A DNA stretch of 64,000 nt from an uncultured Muribaculaceae bacterium (lineage in GTDB: Bacteria; Bacteroidota; Bacteroidia; Bacteroidales; Muribaculaceae): the NCBI GenBank assembly GCA_910586595.1, contig CAJUJB010000003.1:35205-99204 (forward strand), written 5' to 3'. The translations under genes were made by a program, and so were the position numbers. The notes below the pieces were generated by a model. That model was not told the DNA's origin, did not search any database, and saw nothing but the letters and a program-made list of their open reading frames with translations. How positions within the stretch are numbered: position 1 is the first letter of the stretch; the number at the start of each line of letters is the position of its first letter. Positions 60,368 through 64,000 of the stretch are shown in pieces.

Positions 60368-62602
60368 TTAGAATTTGACGGCTATGGTGGCCATCACATT
60401 TGTCGGCGCCTGGGCTGCATAACCTGCATAGCGGTAGATGACGGGTTTGCCGTCGTCGCCTACATAGTAGCCCGCTCCGGCATAGCCGTTACTCTCATAG
60501 CGCTCGTTGAATATATTATAAACCGTTACGCCGAGGCGCAGGTTTTTGAGGCGGCCGATGCGTCCGAAGTCGTACGACAGCGCAAGATCGCTGACGAAGT
60601 ATGGATCGAGGCACTGCTCGTCGGTGTGTGCGTTGGAGAGATACTGCTTGCCTACATAGTGGCTCTGCAGTGTGGCGCCAAAGCCATGCCACGTGAAATT
60701 AAAGGCATTGTTGAGGAGGAATCCGGGCGAGAAGGCGATGGGGGTGGAGCCTATGTATCGCTCGATAGGGTTTGTCCATTCGTCTTCGTAGATATACTCA
60801 GTAAAGTTTTTGATGCGGTTGCGCGAGAGGGTGGCGTTGATCTGCCAGTCGAACCAATTGCAAGGTTTTACGCCAGCCTGGAGCTCGACACCCATGCGGT
60901 AGCTCGACGGTACGTTGACGCTGAGCGGATTGCCTGTGTCGGAAAGCTGGCCGGTGAGCACAAGCTGATCCTTGTAGTCCATGTAGTAGAGGTTGACTCC
61001 CGCCGAGAAGATTGAGCCGGTGTAGCTGTAGCCGAGCTCGTAGTCGAAGAGGCGCTCGGCTGTGGGATAATGACGTGGGTCGCCGTCGGTGAAGTTATCG
61101 CGCACCGGCTCGCGGTGTGCCACACTCCAAGAGGCGAAGGCACGGTTATGGTTGCCATCGGTGAAGTTGACGCCTGCCTTGGGGTTGAAGAAGTCGTATT
61201 TGCGATGTATGTCGAGGGTGGCCAGAGCGTCGGTGGCATAGTCGTAATTGTCGCTCACGCCTGTGATCGAGTAATCGATGTGTCGGTACTGAAGGTCGGC
61301 GTAGATCGAGAAGGCCCGGCTTACGTCGACATTCACGCGGCCGTATATGTTGGCGTCGAATTTCTTGCCTGTGTTGCGGTAGTACTCCTGGAGCGGATCG
61401 ATGGCTCCCATGTAATTCCGTACCCATGCCACGCGGCCGAAGTGGCCGCCATGGAAGTTATTGGCCGCGCCGCCTATGGTGGCGTTGACGCGTCCGCGCG
61501 TATAGACAGCCGAGGCGGTCATGCCGTAGAAATCGTTGTCGTTGAATTTCAGGCGTACCAAGTCAGACTTCTTCACCGTCTGCCCAGCGGCGTCGGTGAA
61601 TGGGGTGAGCCCGTATTCGATGAGCGTGCGGCCCTTCTTCAACTGCTCATAGTAGCCGTCGCCTTTGGTATAGTGCAGGGCTGCCGAGAGGCGCCAGTAT
61701 TCGCCCAAAGTCTGGCCGTAGAGGAGCTGGATATGGTGCTGGATGAAATTGTCTTTCTGGTCGGGGTAGAAAGCCACCGAGCCGTCGGAAGCGGTATATT
61801 TGCCGCAGGGGTTGTAGCGTCGGCCATATTGCTCCATCTCTTCTTTTGAGGCGTAATCCCAGGCCATGTAGGTCTCTTCTTTGCCGCCGAAGGCGAGGAG
61901 GCGGAGCGATGTGCCGCCGTCGCGGAATGCCACCTGGCCTAAATACGACCATAGGTTAGACGACGCACGGTCGATATATCCGTCCGAGCCGATATTGCTC
62001 AGGCGTACGTCGACGCTCCAGCGGTCGCCCAGCAGGCCCGAGCCTGCGCGCACAGTTTCTTTATGTGTGTTATACGACCCATACGAAACCATTGCCTCGG
62101 CATATGCCTCCTCGGCTGGGGCGTCGGTGAGCATATTCACCGATGCGCCGAATGCTCCGGCGCCGTTGGTCGATGTTCCGGCGCCTCGTTGTATCTGGAT
62201 GTCGCGCAGCGAGGATGCGAGGTCTGGCATATTGACCCAGTATACGATGTGACTCTCCGAGTCGTTGATAGGCACACCGTTGGCGGTGACGTTTATGCGT
62301 GTCGCATCTGTACCTCGCACGCGTAGACCGCTGTAACCCACGCCGGCTCCGGCATCGGAGGTCGATATGAGTGATGGTGTCATCGAAAGGATGAATGGAA
62401 TGTCGCGGCCATCATTGACTTTCTCGATCTCCCGCTTGGTTATCGACGAATAGGCTACGGGAGTCTTGGCCGTAGCACGGTTGGCCACAATCTCAAGGTC
62501 GCGAAGGGCGACGGTGTCGGCAGGCGCTTCGGCCTCGACGGCAGCGCAGGGCACAGCAAAGGCCGCACCGCAGGCTGCAAGCATAAGTATCTGCTTGTTC
62601 AT
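60368..62602 (-). CDS. TonB-dependent receptor for thiamine (TPP-regulated)
   Basis: The 744-residue outer-membrane receptor has a signal peptide and a plug domain with SLISTSDAGAGVGYSGLRVR. GVPINDSESHIVYWVNMPDL and a barrel ending in KF follow. No STN domain. It lacks the SusC carboxypeptidase-like domain, so it is a small-molecule receptor. The TPP riboswitch at 62609-62686 directly precedes its start and the PnuC gene follows, so the substrate is probably thiamine. Confidence 0.88.
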   Translation of the reverse strand: MNKQILMLAACGAAFAVPCAAVEAEAPADTVALRDLEIVANRATAKTPVAYSSITKREIEKVNDGRDIPFILSMTPSLISTSDAGAGVGYSGLRVRGTDATRINVTANGVPINDSESHIVYWVNMPDLASSLRDIQIQRGAGTSTNGAGAFGASVNMLTDAPAEEAYAEAMVSYGSYNTHKETVRAGSGLLGDRWSVDVRLSNIGSDGYIDRASSNLWSYLGQVAFRDGGTSLRLLAFGGKEETYMAWDYASKEEMEQYGRRYNPCGKYTASDGSVAFYPDQKDNFIQHHIQLLYGQTLGEYWRLSAALHYTKGDGYYEQLKKGRTLIEYGLTPFTDAAGQTVKKSDLVRLKFNDNDFYGMTASAVYTRGRVNATIGGAANNFHGGHFGRVAWVRNYMGAIDPLQEYYRNTGKKFDANIYGRVNVDVSRAFSIYADLQYRHIDYSITGVSDNYDYATDALATLDIHRKYDFFNPKAGVNFTDGNHNRAFASWSVAHREPVRDNFTDGDPRHYPTAERLFDYELGYSYTGSIFSAGVNLYYMDYKDQLVLTGQLSDTGNPLSVNVPSSYRMGVELQAGVKPCNWFDWQINATLSRNRIKNFTEYIYEDEWTNPIERYIGSTPIAFSPGFLLNNAFNFTWHGFGATLQSHYVGKQYLSNAHTDEQCLDPYFVSDLALSYDFGRIGRLKNLRLGVTVYNIFNERYESNGYAGAGYYVGDDGKPVIYRYAGYAAQAPTNVMATIAVKF

Positions 62603-62608
62603 TTTTTT

Positions 62609-62686
62609 TCACTACGCCGGTATTACCCGGATCAGGTTCAAAGGGTATATTCTCAGCTCAGGCAGCAGTGCCCTCGCACCCCTAAA
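62609..62686 (-). promoter_or_regulatory. TPP riboswitch (THI box)
   Basis: On the minus strand the region reads GGGGTGC, then GCTGAGA, ATACCC, TGAACCTGATCCGGGTAATA and CCGGCGTAG. This is the THI-box pattern. It ends 6 bases before the receptor start, with only A residues between, so binding of TPP would hide the ribosome site. Confidence 0.93.
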
Positions 62687-62701
62687 ATCAAATTATCGCC
62701 G

Positions 62702-62709
62702 CAAAGTTA
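62702..62709 (-). promoter_or_regulatory. -7 element of the thiamine unit
   Basis: Minus-strand TAACTTTG, about 16 bases upstream of the aptamer. Confidence 0.55.
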
Positions 62710-62787
62710 AGAAAAGAAAATTGAAAATGGAAATCAGCCTCCCCGTTTGCCGCCCATGCTTGGGTTAGTGGACAGGCCCTTATGGCC

Positions 62788-63162
62788 TCACTTCATGAAT
62801 ACGAAATATACTGCGGCGATAAGGCAGCCGAAGGCGGCGAAATGATTCCACTGCAGAGCTTCGCCTTTGAAGAATACGACGGTGAACAGGGTGAATATCA
62901 CCAGAGTGATGGCTTCCTGGAGCACCTTCAGCTGCATGAGCGAGAAGGGCCCACCGTTGCCGGTGAAGCCTATGCGGTTGGCCGGCACCTGGCAGCAGTA
63001 TTCGGCCAGAGCTATGCCCCACGAGAGGAGGATGACGGCGTAGAGCGGAGTGTTGCTGCCGATCAGCTTCATATTCTGCAATTTCAGGTGGCCATACCAG
63101 GCGAAGGTCATGAACACGTTGGCCACAATCAGAAGTAGTATGGTATATAGCGAGGTTTTCAT
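62788..63162 (-). CDS. DUF486 (DMT-like) small membrane protein
   Basis: The 124-residue protein has four hydrophobic segments (about 5-24, 38-56, 79-99, 105-122), matching the DUF486 family. Typical parts are FMTFAWYGHLKL, WGIALAEYCCQVPANRIGF and QLKVLQEAITLVIFTLFTV. The function of the family is unknown. It lies between the thiamine unit and rluB, with no coupling. Confidence 0.85.
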   Translation of the reverse strand: MKTSLYTILLLIVANVFMTFAWYGHLKLQNMKLIGSNTPLYAVILLSWGIALAEYCCQVPANRIGFTGNGGPFSLMQLKVLQEAITLVIFTLFTVVFFKGEALQWNHFAAFGCLIAAVYFVFMK

Positions 63163-63189
63163 CTGTGTCTAATCAGGTGGAATGGAAAT

Positions 63190-63224
63190 ACGGGCGCTCC
63201 GGCCTTGACTGCCGGGGCGCCCGT
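63190..63224 (-). terminator. Terminator of the rluB gene
   Basis: 14-bp stem with one wobble (63190-63203 with 63211-63224) and a 7-base loop. On the minus strand ATTTCC follows. It lies 22 bases after the rluB stop. Confidence 0.6.
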
Positions 63225-63246
63225 TGATAAGGTATATATGCGAGCT

Positions 63247-64000
63247 TTACTCGAAGCTACCCATCTTGAGGTAGTTCACCTCTTCCTGGGTAAGGTAACG
63301 CCAGCGGCCACGGGGAAGATTTTTCTTCGTGAGGCCTGCGAAGTATACGCGGTCGAGTTTTACCACATGGTAGCCGAGTGACTCGAAGATGCGGCGCACA
63401 ATGCGGTTGCGGCCCGAGTGGATCTCGATACCTGCCTGGTTGCGGTCGGTCTCGGTGGCGTAGCTGATTGCGTCGGCGTGGATGGGGCCGTCGTCAAGCT
63501 CGATGCCATCGGCGATACGCTGCATATCGTCTTCCGAGATGTCGCGGTCGCACCATACGTGGTAGATTTTCTTCTTCACATATTTGGGGTGGGTGAGCTT
63601 GGAGGCGAGGTCGCCGTCGTTGGTGAGCAGGAGCACACCGGTGGTGTTGCGGTCGAGGCGGCCTACAGGGTAGATGCGCTCGGGGCATGCGCCTTTGACG
63701 AGATCCATCACCGTGAGGCGTCCGTTAGGATCGTCGGAGGTGGTCACACAATCTTTAGGCTTGTTGAGCAGGATATAGCACTTGCTCTGCAGAGTCACTA
63801 CCTTTTCGTCGTATTCAACTACGTCGTTATGGGTGATCTTGGTGCCGAGCTCTGTCACAACCTGACCGTTGACTTTCACCAGACCCTGCTGGATGAATTC
63901 GTCGGCTTCGCGGCGTGAGCAGATGCCTGCGTTGCTCATATATTTGTTGAGACGTATCTGTTCGTTCGGATCGGGTACCGGCATTTCATATTCCACACGC
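63247..64000 (-). CDS. rluB: Pseudouridine synthase RluB-type, 5' end outside the window
   Basis: At least 250 residues are visible. The S4 RNA-binding domain (IRLNKYMSNAGICSRREADEF) is followed by the catalytic RsuA-family domain with YPVGRLDRNTTGVLLLTNDG; Asp in GRLD is the nucleophile. It modifies 23S rRNA uridine. The frame stays open through the first bases of the minus strand, with no in-frame stop; Bacteroidales homologues carry a longer N-terminal extension, so the true start lies beyond the window. The stop is followed by a strong hairpin. Confidence 0.93.
   Translation of the reverse strand, partial: RVEYEMPVPDPNEQIRLNKYMSNAGICSRREADEFIQQGLVKVNGQVVTELGTKITHNDVVEYDEKVVTLQSKCYILLNKPKDCVTTSDDPNGRLTVMDLVKGACPERIYPVGRLDRNTTGVLLLTNDGDLASKLTHPKYVKKKIYHVWCDRDISEDDMQRIADGIELDDGPIHADAISYATETDRNQAGIEIHSGRNRIVRRIFESLGYHVVKLDRVYFAGLTKKNLPRGRWRYLTQEEVNYLKMGSFE

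Noticed and set aside
1..64000. CRISPR arrays
   Set aside because: No regularly spaced direct repeats of 24-40 bases were seen.

Overview
The window reads as chromosomal DNA of a gut-type Bacteroidales bacterium, most likely a Muribaculaceae-like lineage (the family is inferred). The order call rests on SusC/SusD pairs, a hybrid two-component regulator, GldH, a RicT-type PSP1 protein, Ser-type sulfatases and many promoters matching the Bacteroidetes pattern (TTTG or TTG, about 20 bp, then TAnnTTTG). Most of the window is moderately GC-rich. About 0.4-5.2 kb is clearly more AT-rich.

Layout. 0-0.4 kb: 3' end of a glycogen branching enzyme, then a complete tRNA-Leu(CAA) unit. 0.5-8.1 kb: an accessory block with a structured inverted repeat, a lipoprotein plus a barrel-like protein, a group II intron remnant without its ORF, an ECF sigma factor with a membrane partner, a Panacea/GNAT-like toxin-antitoxin pair, a divergent HxlR/lumazine-binding-like unit, and an AAA ATPase + TOPRIM-like (DUF4276-type) pair that resembles a phage defence module. 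8.2-31.4 kb: mostly housekeeping. It holds an EamA transporter; a four-gene envelope operon (Pmp3-like peptide, DUF1460 amidase-like protein, acyltransferase, UDP-glucose dehydrogenase); patB-aroA-small membrane protein-zinc permease; secA; a long minus-strand series with queD/queE, CCA transferase, M24 peptidase, HAD phosphatase, gldH, ricT and rny; and zapB-like/zapA with a 6S RNA candidate between zapA and rny.

31.4-38.8 kb: a HigBA module with a perfect operator palindrome, rnhB, an S24/XRE regulator, a 1210-residue secreted multidomain protein with a T9SS-type tail, a low-molecular-weight tyrosine phosphatase and an unknown secreted protein. 39.0-59.8 kb: a polysaccharide utilization locus. 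Its minus strand carries two Ser-type sulfatases and a GH43 lipoprotein. Its plus strand carries a GH2, an ELWVTDGT-repeat protein, SusC, SusD, a surface lipoprotein, an Asp-box (sialidase-fold) protein and a 1360-residue HTCS sensor-regulator. The working model is that HTCS senses a released sugar and induces SusCD and the enzymes, while the sulfatases strip sulfate from the glycan. The substrate cannot be read from sequence alone.

59.8-62.7 kb: a TPP riboswitch controls a TonB-dependent thiamine receptor and a PnuC-type thiamine transporter. 62.8-64 kb: a DUF486 membrane protein and an rluB-type pseudouridine synthase cut by the window edge.

The best candidates for something little described are the ATPase/TOPRIM pair (6.2-8.1 kb), the Panacea TA pair, the ELWVTDGT/T9SS protein inside the PUL, the structured repeat at 0.6-0.75 kb and the mini-ORF RNA at 39.04-39.12 kb.
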